Origin: Alphaproteobacteria bacterium
GTDB taxonomy: Bacteria; Pseudomonadota; Alphaproteobacteria; UBA8366
Assembly (NCBI GenBank): GCA_030743445.1
Contig: JASLSL010000111.1
Location: 1 to 32,707 of the forward strand
DNA length: 32,707 nt
Reading direction: 5' to 3'
A program made the translations under genes and the position numbers. Below the pieces are notes generated by a model. The model worked only from the letters and a program-made list of their open reading frames with translations. It was not told where the DNA came from and ran no database searches. This document shows positions 1-8,371 of this stretch, one piece after another; within the stretch, counting starts at the first letter, position 1; every line of letters starts with the position of its first letter.

Positions 1-582
1 CTCCAGCAATTGGGCCTCGTCACCCGCCGCCAGGGGGTCGGCACCAAGGTCGTGGCGGTGTCGCCGGCGCAGCACTACACCCACGCGTGGAATTCGATCG
101 AGGAACTGTTGCAATACGCGGTCGAGACCCGGCTCGAGGACATCGAGATGACCGACGTGGTCGCCGATACCGCACTCGCCGAGCGGCTCGGCGTGCCGGT
201 GGGTCAGGAATTCCTTCGCATCCGCGGGGTGCGGGTCGAAGTCGCCGACCCCGAGGCGCCGCCGATCTGCTGGACCGATATCTTCGTCTCCGCCGCCTTC
301 GCCGGCATCCGGGGCGACATCGGCCGGCACCGCGGCCTGATCGCTGACCTGATCGAGCGGCGCTATGGCGAGAAGGTCGCCGAGATCGGGCAGGAGATCG
401 ACGCCGCGCGAATCCCGAAGGCGCTCGCCGAAAAGCTCAAGGTGCCGGCCGGCAGCCCGGGGCTCGAGATCCAGCGCCGCTACATCGGCGACGACGGCAA
501 GCCGTTCGAGATCTCGCTCTCGACCCACCCGGCGGGGCGCTTCACCTATTCGATGCGCCTCAGGCGAAACGGAGGCGTGTGA
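1..582 (+). CDS. GntR-family transcriptional regulator, N-terminus cut off by the window edge (end of HTH plus UTRA-like ligand domain)
   Basis: The frame is open from base 1 (LQQLGLVTRRQGVGTKVV, typical end of a GntR wHTH), followed by a UTRA-like domain; stop TGA at 580-582. Confidence 0.85.
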   Translation, partial: LQQLGLVTRRQGVGTKVVAVSPAQHYTHAWNSIEELLQYAVETRLEDIEMTDVVADTALAERLGVPVGQEFLRIRGVRVEVADPEAPPICWTDIFVSAAFAGIRGDIGRHRGLIADLIERRYGEKVAEIGQEIDAARIPKALAEKLKVPAGSPGLEIQRRYIGDDGKPFEISLSTHPAGRFTYSMRLRRNGGV

Positions 583-965
583 TGTCCTTGGACCGCGACC
601 AGGCGATGGAGGTGCTGAAGGCCTTCGGCAAGGCGTTCAACAAGGGCGATGTGGACGCCATCCTGGAATGCGTCACCGACGACTTCGAATGGCGGCTGAA
701 CGAGGGGCCCGAGGCGCCCGATGGTAGGGTTGTCCGTGGCAGGGAAGAGGTGCGCCGGACGCTGGCCGAGCGCGCCGCGCTCTATAACGACGTGCGGTTC
801 TCCGAGACGGAAGTATTCTTCGCCGACGACCAGGTAATCGGCCGGTTTCGCGCCACCGGCTCTCATGCCGACGGCCGCCCGTTGGACGTTCGCGGGGTCG
901 ACATCTACTCGTTCCGCGACGGCAAGATCGCGGTCAAGGACAGCTACTGGAAGGACATCGGGTAG
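582..965 (+). CDS. Nuclear transport factor 2-like / SnoaL-like family protein
   Basis: ATG overlaps the upstream stop (TGATG). Translation MSLDRDQAMEVLKAFGKAFNKGDVDAILECVTDDFEW...VRGVDIYSFRDGKIAVKDSYWKDIG is a typical NTF2-like pattern. Confidence 0.8.
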   Translation: MSLDRDQAMEVLKAFGKAFNKGDVDAILECVTDDFEWRLNEGPEAPDGRVVRGREEVRRTLAERAALYNDVRFSETEVFFADDQVIGRFRATGSHADGRPLDVRGVDIYSFRDGKIAVKDSYWKDIG

Positions 966-1099
966 GCACGGCGGTGCCTCTTCGTCCTCGCCGCTTGTGT
1001 AATCCGCCGGCATGATCGGCGATTGACCACAATTCCAGCATGGTTACTATGGCAATCGCCGCACAGCGTCCTGCAACGATGACCAACCGGGGAGGGGCC

Positions 1100-1435
1100 A
1101 TGTACGTGCGATGCGCCTATCTCGTCGGCGATGTCGAAAACGGCAAGGAGGCCGAATTCGACGCGTGGATCGATCGCGAGGTCGGCCCCGCCATCGCGGC
1201 CCTGCCCAAGGTGCGCGAGGTCCGCATCCTGAAGGCCCGCGAACGCGACGACAACGCGCCGGGCGTCTACATGACCCTCGAACACCTCTACGACAGCGCC
1301 GAGGATCTGAAGACGGCACTCGCCACACCGGCGCGCGATGTGGTGCTCGAAAAGCTGAAGGCGATCTTGCCGCTGTTCGACGGCGAGTTACTGCACGTCA
1401 ATTACGACGTCGACCGGCGGCCGGTGGCGAATTAG
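1100..1435 (+). CDS. Small dimeric alpha/beta-barrel (EthD-like) domain protein
   Basis: ATG at 1100 preceded by GGAGGGG; MYVRCAYLVGDVENGKEAEFDAWIDREVGPAIAALPKVREVRIL resembles the ferredoxin-like stress-response/EthD fold. The ORF track start at 1040 is probably too far upstream. Confidence 0.6.
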   Translation: MYVRCAYLVGDVENGKEAEFDAWIDREVGPAIAALPKVREVRILKARERDDNAPGVYMTLEHLYDSAEDLKTALATPARDVVLEKLKAILPLFDGELLHVNYDVDRRPVAN

Positions 1436-1441
1436 GACGCT

Positions 1442-2920
1442 TTACGGCTGGTTGGCGCGGGCGTGGCGCATGGCGGCGTCGATCCCGGCTTGGCGGCCGA
1501 ACACGGCGCCGCGCATTACCGAGGTCGAGCCGGTATAGGTCCGGTAGTAGATGCCCATCACCTCGCCCGCGGCGTAGAGCCCGGGGATCACCTCGCCGTC
1601 CATGTTCAGCACCTGCGCCCGCGCGTTCACCTTGACCCCGCCGAAGGTGAAGCAATTGGCGGCGATGATCGGCCAGGCGAGGAAGGGCGGCTTGTCGAGC
1701 GGCCGCGCCCAGTTGCTCTTGTTCGGCTCCAGGCCGGCGGTCGCGAGGCCGTCGAGCTTCATCGCATCGAACCCGGCTTCGCCCGCGCAGGCGGCATTGA
1801 AGGCCTCCACGGTCTCGGCGAGCTCATGGGGATCGAGCTCCAACGCCTCGGCCAACGCTTCGATGCTATGGGCCTCGACCGGCGGCTGGTCGCTGCGCAC
1901 CGCCTTCCGCCAGTTCGGCACGTCTTCCATGCGGCCGTCGTGGATCGCATAGGCGATGCCTTCCGGCTGGTGCATGATCTCGCGGGTGACCGCCTCATAG
2001 GTCGCGTCGACCATGCCCGGCGCCTCGTCGATGAACCGCCGGGCCCGCTTGTTGACCAGCAGGCCGTAGGAATAGCTCAGCACCACCGGCTCCGCCTGGC
2101 CCGAGCGCGGATCGACCGGCTGGGCGTGGAAGCTGCCGAAGTCGCCGGCCGGTGCGGCGCCGAGGTCGAGTGCGGTGCGGATGCCCTCGCCGCGGTTGTA
2201 GTAGCCGCCGCGGGCGACCGGACGCAGCCACAGCGCATCGGTGCCGAGGTAATGGCTCAGCATCTCCGGGTTGCCCTCGAACCCGCCCGACGCCAGCACC
2301 ACCGCCTTGGCGCGGAACTCGACCGGGCGGTTGTCCTCGACCACGGCGCGGATCCCGGCGATGCGCCCGTCCTCGTCCTGCAATAGCGACGTCATCGTGG
2401 TCTCGTAATGGATCGCGATGTCGTCGGGCACGCTCTCGGCGTGGGCGGCGAGCGCCTCGACCAGCGCCAGCCCGCCGCCGACCGGCGCCATTCGCGTGGT
2501 CGACTGGATGATGAAATAGTTCGGCAGGAAGTCGAATTTGACCCCGAAGCCGGTCAGCCATCTCAGCGTCGGCCCGGCAAGCTCGGCGAATGTGGCGACC
2601 AGTTCCGGGTCGGCGAAGCCGAGGCTCTTGAGCAAGCGCGGCCAGCCCTCGTAGGGCCCGCTCGCATCCTTGATCACTTCCGGGTCGAGATGCCCGCCGG
2701 CGTTCTCGGCGAAGCGCTCGGTGAAATCGTCCGAGACCTCGTTCTCGCTTTTCATCCGCCAGTAGGATTCGGTGTAGCGGGTGTTGCCGCCGCGCTCCTC
2801 CCTCGGCGCGCGCTCGAGCACGCGCACCTTGGCGCCATGCTCTTGCGCCGAGACCGCCGCCGCGAGCCCCGATATGCCGCAGCCGACGACCACCACGTCG
2901 GTCTCGAATGTTTCCACCAT
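1442..2920 (-). CDS. FAD-dependent oxidoreductase (FAD_binding_2; tricarballylate dehydrogenase / fumarate reductase flavoprotein-like)
   Basis: N-terminal dinucleotide-binding motif VVVVGCGISGLAAAVSAQEHGAKVRVLERA; C-terminal GLYAAGEVMG...GSTSVMRGAVFGRQAG. Confidence 0.85.
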   Translation of the reverse strand: MVETFETDVVVVGCGISGLAAAVSAQEHGAKVRVLERAPREERGGNTRYTESYWRMKSENEVSDDFTERFAENAGGHLDPEVIKDASGPYEGWPRLLKSLGFADPELVATFAELAGPTLRWLTGFGVKFDFLPNYFIIQSTTRMAPVGGGLALVEALAAHAESVPDDIAIHYETTMTSLLQDEDGRIAGIRAVVEDNRPVEFRAKAVVLASGGFEGNPEMLSHYLGTDALWLRPVARGGYYNRGEGIRTALDLGAAPAGDFGSFHAQPVDPRSGQAEPVVLSYSYGLLVNKRARRFIDEAPGMVDATYEAVTREIMHQPEGIAYAIHDGRMEDVPNWRKAVRSDQPPVEAHSIEALAEALELDPHELAETVEAFNAACAGEAGFDAMKLDGLATAGLEPNKSNWARPLDKPPFLAWPIIAANCFTFGGVKVNARAQVLNMDGEVIPGLYAAGEVMGIYYRTYTGSTSVMRGAVFGRQAGIDAAMRHARANQP

Positions 2921-2995
2921 GCCTTGCCTCCGTTTGCGACGAGCTTAGCAGATGCGGGATCGTGTTGGGTCCGGTAAGCGGCTAATCGGGCCAGG

Positions 2996-4369
2996 TTACG
3001 GCGTCAGCAACGCCGCGATCTCGCGGCAGTCGGCGATCTCCTCCAACCGGTCGATCGCTTCGATCAACGCCTCGCCGTTGGCTTCCGGCAGCGGGTTGAC
3101 GCCGGCCTGCCAGTTCGAGCGGAACTTGGCGAGGTGCTGCTCGCGGGTCAGAGGTTTATCGGGATGGCCGATGACGGTCCCGACGTCGAGCGTGTGCTCG
3201 CCCCCGTCCTCGAGCCGCACCGTGATTCGCTGCGGGACGAGGGCGTTGGGGTCGGGGTTGTCGGTCACGACCACCTCGATGCGCCGCGCGAGCGCCGCGA
3301 CGCCCGGGTCGCCGAGACGGTCGGCGCGGAAGTCCGCGACCTCGACCGCGTCGCGCAACAGCGCCACCGCACCGACATAGGGGATACAGAGCCGTGCATA
3401 GTTCGGCCCTGGATCGTCGATCATCGGCCGGCCAGTGAGCTCGAGGACCAGCGGCGTCACCTCGGCGAGCACATGCGCCACGTCTTCCGGTCCGAAGCCG
3501 TGTTGGCGGCGCAGGGTCAACAGCGCATGGATCGCCCCGTGGCTCGCGCGGCCGGAGGGAAAGGGTTTGTGCGAGATCTTGGCGATCCGCCAGGTCTTGC
3601 CCAGCGCCGGTAGCACGCGGTTGAGATCGTGCCCGCCCTCGAACAGCGCGTAGTAGCCGAACTCCCCTTCGAGCACGTCGTGCGGCCCTGTGACGCCGCG
3701 CGCCGCGAGGTCGCGGGCCATCACCGCCGCCCTGGTGCAGAAGCCGAGCTGCAGGCCGAGGGCAGCCGAGCCCTCGCGGTGCGCCTGCATGGTGCCGGAA
3801 ATCTGGCCGAGCAGCAGGCCGAAGGCGTTGGTCATCGTATCGGCGTCGAGGCCGGAGAGTTTGCCGACGGCCGCGAGCGCGCCGAAGGCGCCGGCCGTCG
3901 CAGGGCGGAAGAAGCTCAAGCCGGTCGTGGCGCCGAGCCCGATGCCGCACGACACGTCGCAGCCGAGCACGACTGCTTCCAGCAGCGCGCGGCCCGACAC
4001 GCCGCCCTGGCGCTCCGCATCGCTCATGGATGCGGCGAGGATCGAGGCCATGGCGTGCACCACCGCGCCCTCGTGGATCGCATCGAACTCGCTGTTGTGG
4101 GTCTGATAGGCGTTGACCATGGCCGCACTCGGCGCCGGCAGCCGCGCGCCGCGGCCCCAGACCGACGCTGCGTCGCCGGCACCCCAGTCGCCCGCCGCTT
4201 CGATCAGCTCGGCGACGTGGGGCCCGGTTGTGCCGGCGATGGCGACACCGAAGCTGTCGAGGATGAAGGTCTTGGCCTTGTCGATCGCCGCCGCCGGGAA
4301 GTCGTCGAAGCCGGTCGTCGCCACGTGGCGGGCAAAGGCATCGATCGCATCCGTTCCGTCGTCACCCAT
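2996..4369 (-). CDS. MmgE/PrpD family protein (copy 1)
   Basis: 457 aa; DSFGVAIAGTTGPHV, NAYQTHNSEFDAIHEGAVVHAMAS, KPFPSGRASHGAIHALLTL are consistent with the 2-methylcitrate dehydratase (MmgE/PrpD) fold. Confidence 0.85.
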   Translation of the reverse strand: MGDDGTDAIDAFARHVATTGFDDFPAAAIDKAKTFILDSFGVAIAGTTGPHVAELIEAAGDWGAGDAASVWGRGARLPAPSAAMVNAYQTHNSEFDAIHEGAVVHAMASILAASMSDAERQGGVSGRALLEAVVLGCDVSCGIGLGATTGLSFFRPATAGAFGALAAVGKLSGLDADTMTNAFGLLLGQISGTMQAHREGSAALGLQLGFCTRAAVMARDLAARGVTGPHDVLEGEFGYYALFEGGHDLNRVLPALGKTWRIAKISHKPFPSGRASHGAIHALLTLRRQHGFGPEDVAHVLAEVTPLVLELTGRPMIDDPGPNYARLCIPYVGAVALLRDAVEVADFRADRLGDPGVAALARRIEVVVTDNPDPNALVPQRITVRLEDGGEHTLDVGTVIGHPDKPLTREQHLAKFRSNWQAGVNPLPEANGEALIEAIDRLEEIADCREIAALLTP

Positions 4370-4388
4370 GGGGATCGCGCCCCGGCGC

Positions 4389-5492
4389 CTAGTCCGCCGC
4401 CGCGGCCTGGTCCTTGCCGAAGCTCGGGTCGAAGCGGGGGGCGACGTCGCGGGCGAAGCGCTCGTACATCTCGCGCCGGACCTCCACGGGCGTGCCCGGC
4501 AGCGCCGTCGCCAGGATGAAGTAGTTGAACCCGAGCTCGTAGAGCACCTCGACCCGTTTGGCGACGGTGTCGGGGCTGCCGACGAAGTTGAGGTCCATCA
4601 GCGGCCCGAGATTGTCCGGGTCGGTCATCGCCTTCAAGTTGGCGAACATCTTCGAGAACGCCTGGTATTCCGGAATCTCCTTCCACGGGTCGGCGTCGAC
4701 CTCGTAGTGCTGGGCCTGCAGGGCGAAGTTGCGCGGCAGGTATTTGCGGCCGAGCTCGCGGGCCTCCTCATCCGTGTCGGCGATGAAGCACTTGACCTGG
4801 ATCGGGAAGGTGCCGTCGACGGGCTGGCCGCGCTCGGTGCGCACCTCGCGCCAAGCGGCGAGCACCTTCTCCAACAGGTGGTCCGGGAACTGGGCGAGGC
4901 AGAGCGGCGGCAGGCCGAGCTCGCCCATGATCTTGCCGCTCGCCGGGCTGCCGATGGCGCCGTAGAACCGGACCTCTTTCTCGATCGGGGTCGGGCGCAG
5001 CCGGATTTCGCGCTCGAGCTTGAGATACTCGCCCGTGTAGGTGAAGGGCTCGCCCTTGAGGGCGAGATCGACGATCTCCCAGGTTTCCTTGAAGCGCGCG
5101 CGGGCCTCGTTCATGTCGACGTTGTAGGCGTCGTATTCCGACTTCGCGGTGCCGCGGCCGAGGCCGAGGTGCAGCGTGCCCTCGGTCAGCGAGTTGACCA
5201 TCGAGATTTCCTCGGCAAAGCGCAGCGGGTGGTACCACGGCAGCACCAGCACCGCGACGCCGAGGCCGAGCGTCGGGCAGTGCGCCGCGATATGCGACAT
5301 CATCACCAGCGGGCTCGGGGTCGGGTAGTAATCCGAGAAATGGTGCTCCAGGAACCACGCCGCCTCGTAGCCGAGCTCGTGGCCGAAGACGCACTCCTCG
5401 ATGACTTCGCGGTAGAGCTCGCGGTCCGGTTTCGGCTCCCAGGTCGAGGGGGCCGAATGGAAGGCGAAGGTGACGTTGCCCTTGGCGCTCAT
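4389..5492 (-). CDS. LLM-class flavin-dependent oxidoreductase (luciferase-like monooxygenase, copy 1)
   Basis: Start at MSAKGNVTFAFHSAPSTWEP with upstream GGAGACC; AAWFLEHHFSDYYPTPSPLVMMSHIAA, LHLGLGRGTAKSEYDAY. The ORF track extends the frame too far upstream. Confidence 0.88.
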   Translation of the reverse strand: MSAKGNVTFAFHSAPSTWEPKPDRELYREVIEECVFGHELGYEAAWFLEHHFSDYYPTPSPLVMMSHIAAHCPTLGLGVAVLVLPWYHPLRFAEEISMVNSLTEGTLHLGLGRGTAKSEYDAYNVDMNEARARFKETWEIVDLALKGEPFTYTGEYLKLEREIRLRPTPIEKEVRFYGAIGSPASGKIMGELGLPPLCLAQFPDHLLEKVLAAWREVRTERGQPVDGTFPIQVKCFIADTDEEARELGRKYLPRNFALQAQHYEVDADPWKEIPEYQAFSKMFANLKAMTDPDNLGPLMDLNFVGSPDTVAKRVEVLYELGFNYFILATALPGTPVEVRREMYERFARDVAPRFDPSFGKDQAAAAD

Positions 5493-5530
5493 GGCCGGTC
5501 TCCTTTTGGTCTCCCGCTTTTGGCTCCGGA

Positions 5531-6301
5531 TTATATCCCATTGCCGTATTTTTGCTTCAAGCGCTGCATGCCGCCGATCCAGCGGTCGTAATCCGCGGTC
5601 TTGCCCTGGATGTAGTCGAGCACCTCGCCGTGCGGCGTAATCAGGAAAGATTCCTCGCCCATCGCCCGGATCACGTGCTCGGCCAGGTCTTCCGCCTCCA
5701 TCATGCCGTCGAGCGACGCTACACCTTGCTCGCGGCCATCGGTCATCGCGGTGCGTACCGCCTGGGGGCACAGCACCGAGACCTTGACGCCTTGGCCGCC
5801 GTAATTGATCGCGAGCCACTCGGCGAAACCGACCGCGGCGTGCTTGGTGACCGAATAGGTCGCCGAGTTGACGTGCGACAGCAGCCCCGCGGCGGATGCG
5901 GTGTTCACGAGATACCCGCCGCCGCGTTCGGCCATCTTGGGCGCCAGATGCCGGGCCGCATAGATATGGGCCATGACGTGGATCTGCCAGTTGGTCTGCC
6001 ACTCCGCGTCGGGCGCGTCCTCGCCGCCGATATTGCAGACACCGGCATTGGAGCAGAACACGTCGATCGGCCCGAGCTCGGCTTCCGTCCGGTCGATCAG
6101 ATTTTGGATGTCGACCTCCTTGGTCACGTCGCACGGGATGGCGAGGCCCCCGACCTCGGCCGCGACTTCGGCCAAGGCCTCCTCGGAAATATCCGCGAGG
6201 GCGAGGGCCTTGGCGCCCTCGCCATGAAACCGCCGCGCCAGCGCCCGGCCGATGCCGCTCGCCGCCCCGGTGATCGCCGCGATCTTGCCGTCGAGCTTCA
6301 T
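5531..6301 (-). CDS. SDR family oxidoreductase
   Basis: GAASGIGRALARRF, NAGVCN, YSVTK active site; ATGA overlap with the upstream HyuA stop. Confidence 0.9.
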   Translation of the reverse strand: MKLDGKIAAITGAASGIGRALARRFHGEGAKALALADISEEALAEVAAEVGGLAIPCDVTKEVDIQNLIDRTEAELGPIDVFCSNAGVCNIGGEDAPDAEWQTNWQIHVMAHIYAARHLAPKMAERGGGYLVNTASAAGLLSHVNSATYSVTKHAAVGFAEWLAINYGGQGVKVSVLCPQAVRTAMTDGREQGVASLDGMMEAEDLAEHVIRAMGEESFLITPHGEVLDYIQGKTADYDRWIGGMQRLKQKYGNGI

Positions 6302-8361
6302 GTCCCGTTCTCCATCTCCAGTCCCGGCACTTCGATGTCGAGCCAACCGAGCGGCGTCGCCACCGCCCGATCGCCGGGCCGCAGCAATACCGTGGTGGTT
6401 TCCGACTCTACCACCGCCGGCCCCTGGATGGCTTGTCCCGGGGCGAGGGCGGCGAGGTCGAACACCTCGACCACCTGCCAGTCGCCGATATGAACCGGGC
6501 GCTGGCCCTTTGGTTCCGCCGCCGGGCGGTCCGGCAACTCAGCTTCCCGTGGTGTCGCCGGCAGCTCGCCGGTGACCGCGACCCTGGCGTTGACCAGCAC
6601 CACCTCCTGGTCTTCGAGCGCATAGGTAAAGAGCGCCTCGTGGCGGCGGTGAAAGCAGCTTGCGACTTGATTCAACAGGTCCGGCGCCGTCCAATCGACC
6701 TCATCCAGCGGCACGTCGATCTCGAAGACCTGCTCGCCGTAGCGCATGTCGGCGGCGCGCCGCGCCAAGACAGTGCCTTCGAACCATTCGGCGAGCCGGG
6801 CGCGGCCCTCGTTCTCGATCTCCTGGAACAGCGACGATAGTCCCTCGGCCTCCAGCGTCGCCGCGTCGCCGACGTGGGTGCGCACGCCCTCGACGCGCAA
6901 GTCCGAGGCCAGCATGCCCCAGGCCGAAAGCACCGAGGCGACGTTGGGGACCACGACCCGCGATATCTCCAGGTGCCGGGCCAGTTCGGTGACGTGCAGC
7001 CCCGCCGCCCCGCCGAAGGCGAGCAGCGCGAAGCCGCGCGGGTCGACCCCGCGGCGCACGGAGACGAGGCGAATGCCCTCCGCCATCCTGGTGTTGACCA
7101 CCCGGTGGATGCCGGCCGCCGCCTGGATCGTCTCGACCCCCAGCGCCTCGGCGATTTGCGATACCGCCGTGGCCGCCGCGGCGCGGTCGAGGTACTGGCG
7201 GCCGCCGAGGAAGTTCTCCGGGTCGAGATAGCCGAGCAGAAGGTTGGCGTCGGTTACCGTCGGTCGCGCGCCGCCCTGGCCGTAGCACGCCGGGCCCGGA
7301 TCGGCGCCGGCGCTTTCGGGCCCGACATGCAGCACGCCGCCCGGGTCGACATGCGCCACCGAACCGCCGCCCGCGCCCAGCGAGACGATGTCGAGGCTCG
7401 GCAGCGCGATCCGTTGGCCCGCGACCCCGCGTTCCGCCGAGAGCGCCGGCTCTCCGCCGGCGATCATCGAGATGTCGGTACTGGTCCCGCCCATGTCGAA
7501 CGGGATCAGGTCGCCGGCGCCGAGGATCTCGGCGCAATGCAGTCCGCCGCCGACGCCGCCCGCCGGACCCGACAGCACGGTGCCGACGGCGAGCCGCACC
7601 GCCTCATCCACCGGGGTCACGCCGCCATGGCTCTGGATGATCAGCAGCGGCCCCGCGTAGCCGGCGTCGGTCAGGCGTTCGGCGAGCCGGGTCAGGTAAC
7701 CCTCGACCACCGGTCCGACGTAGGCGTTGACCACCGTGGTCGAGACCCGCTCGTACTCCTTGATCTGCGGCAGTACGTCGGAGGAGAGCGTGACGTAGGC
7801 GTCGGACAGGGCCTTCCGGACCGCCTCCGCCGCCGCCCGTTCGTGCCCGGGGTCGCGATAGGCGTGGAGGAAACAGATCGCCACCGCCTCGACGTTCTCT
7901 TGTCTCAGGGTCTCGACCGCGGCTTGGAGCGATTTACCGTCGATCGGTACTCGCACCGTGCCGTCGGAGTTCAGCCGCTCGGCGACGCCGAGGCGCAGAT
8001 CGCGTGGCGCCAGCGGTTCGGGTGGCGGAAGGCGCAGATTGTAGCGCTCGTCCTTCAGACCTTCGCGCATCTCCAACACGTCGCGATGGCCCTCGGTGGT
8101 GATCAGGCCAACCTTGGCGCCCTTGCGCTCCAAGAGCGCGTTGGTCGCGACCGTGGTGCCGTGGACGATGCGCTCGGTCTCGGTCACCAGTTCGCCGAGG
8201 CCGATGCCGAGTTCCGCGGCGAGCCGGGTCAGCCCGTCGATCACGCCCGCCGATTGGTCCGCCGGCGTGGTCGGCGCCTTGGCGAGGGTCGAGCGGCCTT
8301 CGCCGTCGATCGCGACCACGTCGGTGAAGGTGCCGCCCACGTCGATGCCAATCACGTACAA
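6298..8361 (-). CDS. hyuA: Hydantoinase/oxoprolinase family protein, HyuA-type subunit
   Basis: 687 aa; YVIGIDVGGTFTDVVAIDG, RIVHGTTVATNALLERKGAKVGLITTEGHRDVLEMRE, DMGGTSTDISMI. TTG start, with GAGG 8 nt upstream. Confidence 0.9.
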   Translation of the reverse strand: MYVIGIDVGGTFTDVVAIDGEGRSTLAKAPTTPADQSAGVIDGLTRLAAELGIGLGELVTETERIVHGTTVATNALLERKGAKVGLITTEGHRDVLEMREGLKDERYNLRLPPPEPLAPRDLRLGVAERLNSDGTVRVPIDGKSLQAAVETLRQENVEAVAICFLHAYRDPGHERAAAEAVRKALSDAYVTLSSDVLPQIKEYERVSTTVVNAYVGPVVEGYLTRLAERLTDAGYAGPLLIIQSHGGVTPVDEAVRLAVGTVLSGPAGGVGGGLHCAEILGAGDLIPFDMGGTSTDISMIAGGEPALSAERGVAGQRIALPSLDIVSLGAGGGSVAHVDPGGVLHVGPESAGADPGPACYGQGGARPTVTDANLLLGYLDPENFLGGRQYLDRAAAATAVSQIAEALGVETIQAAAGIHRVVNTRMAEGIRLVSVRRGVDPRGFALLAFGGAAGLHVTELARHLEISRVVVPNVASVLSAWGMLASDLRVEGVRTHVGDAATLEAEGLSSLFQEIENEGRARLAEWFEGTVLARRAADMRYGEQVFEIDVPLDEVDWTAPDLLNQVASCFHRRHEALFTYALEDQEVVLVNARVAVTGELPATPREAELPDRPAAEPKGQRPVHIGDWQVVEVFDLAALAPGQAIQGPAVVESETTTVLLRPGDRAVATPLGWLDIEVPGLEMENGT

Positions 8362-8371
8362 GGGCGGCGCC

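Noticed and set aside
964-979. Hairpin AGGCAC-GGCG-GTGCCT at the end of the NTF2-like gene as a terminator
   Set aside because: Only a 6-bp stem, overlapping the stop codon and without a T-tract; expected by chance in GC-rich sequence.
4113-5591. 492-aa plus-strand ORF antisense to LLM and PrpD genes
   Set aside because: Shadow ORF of two well-recognised minus-strand genes; spans their intergenic gap and lacks domain-like content.
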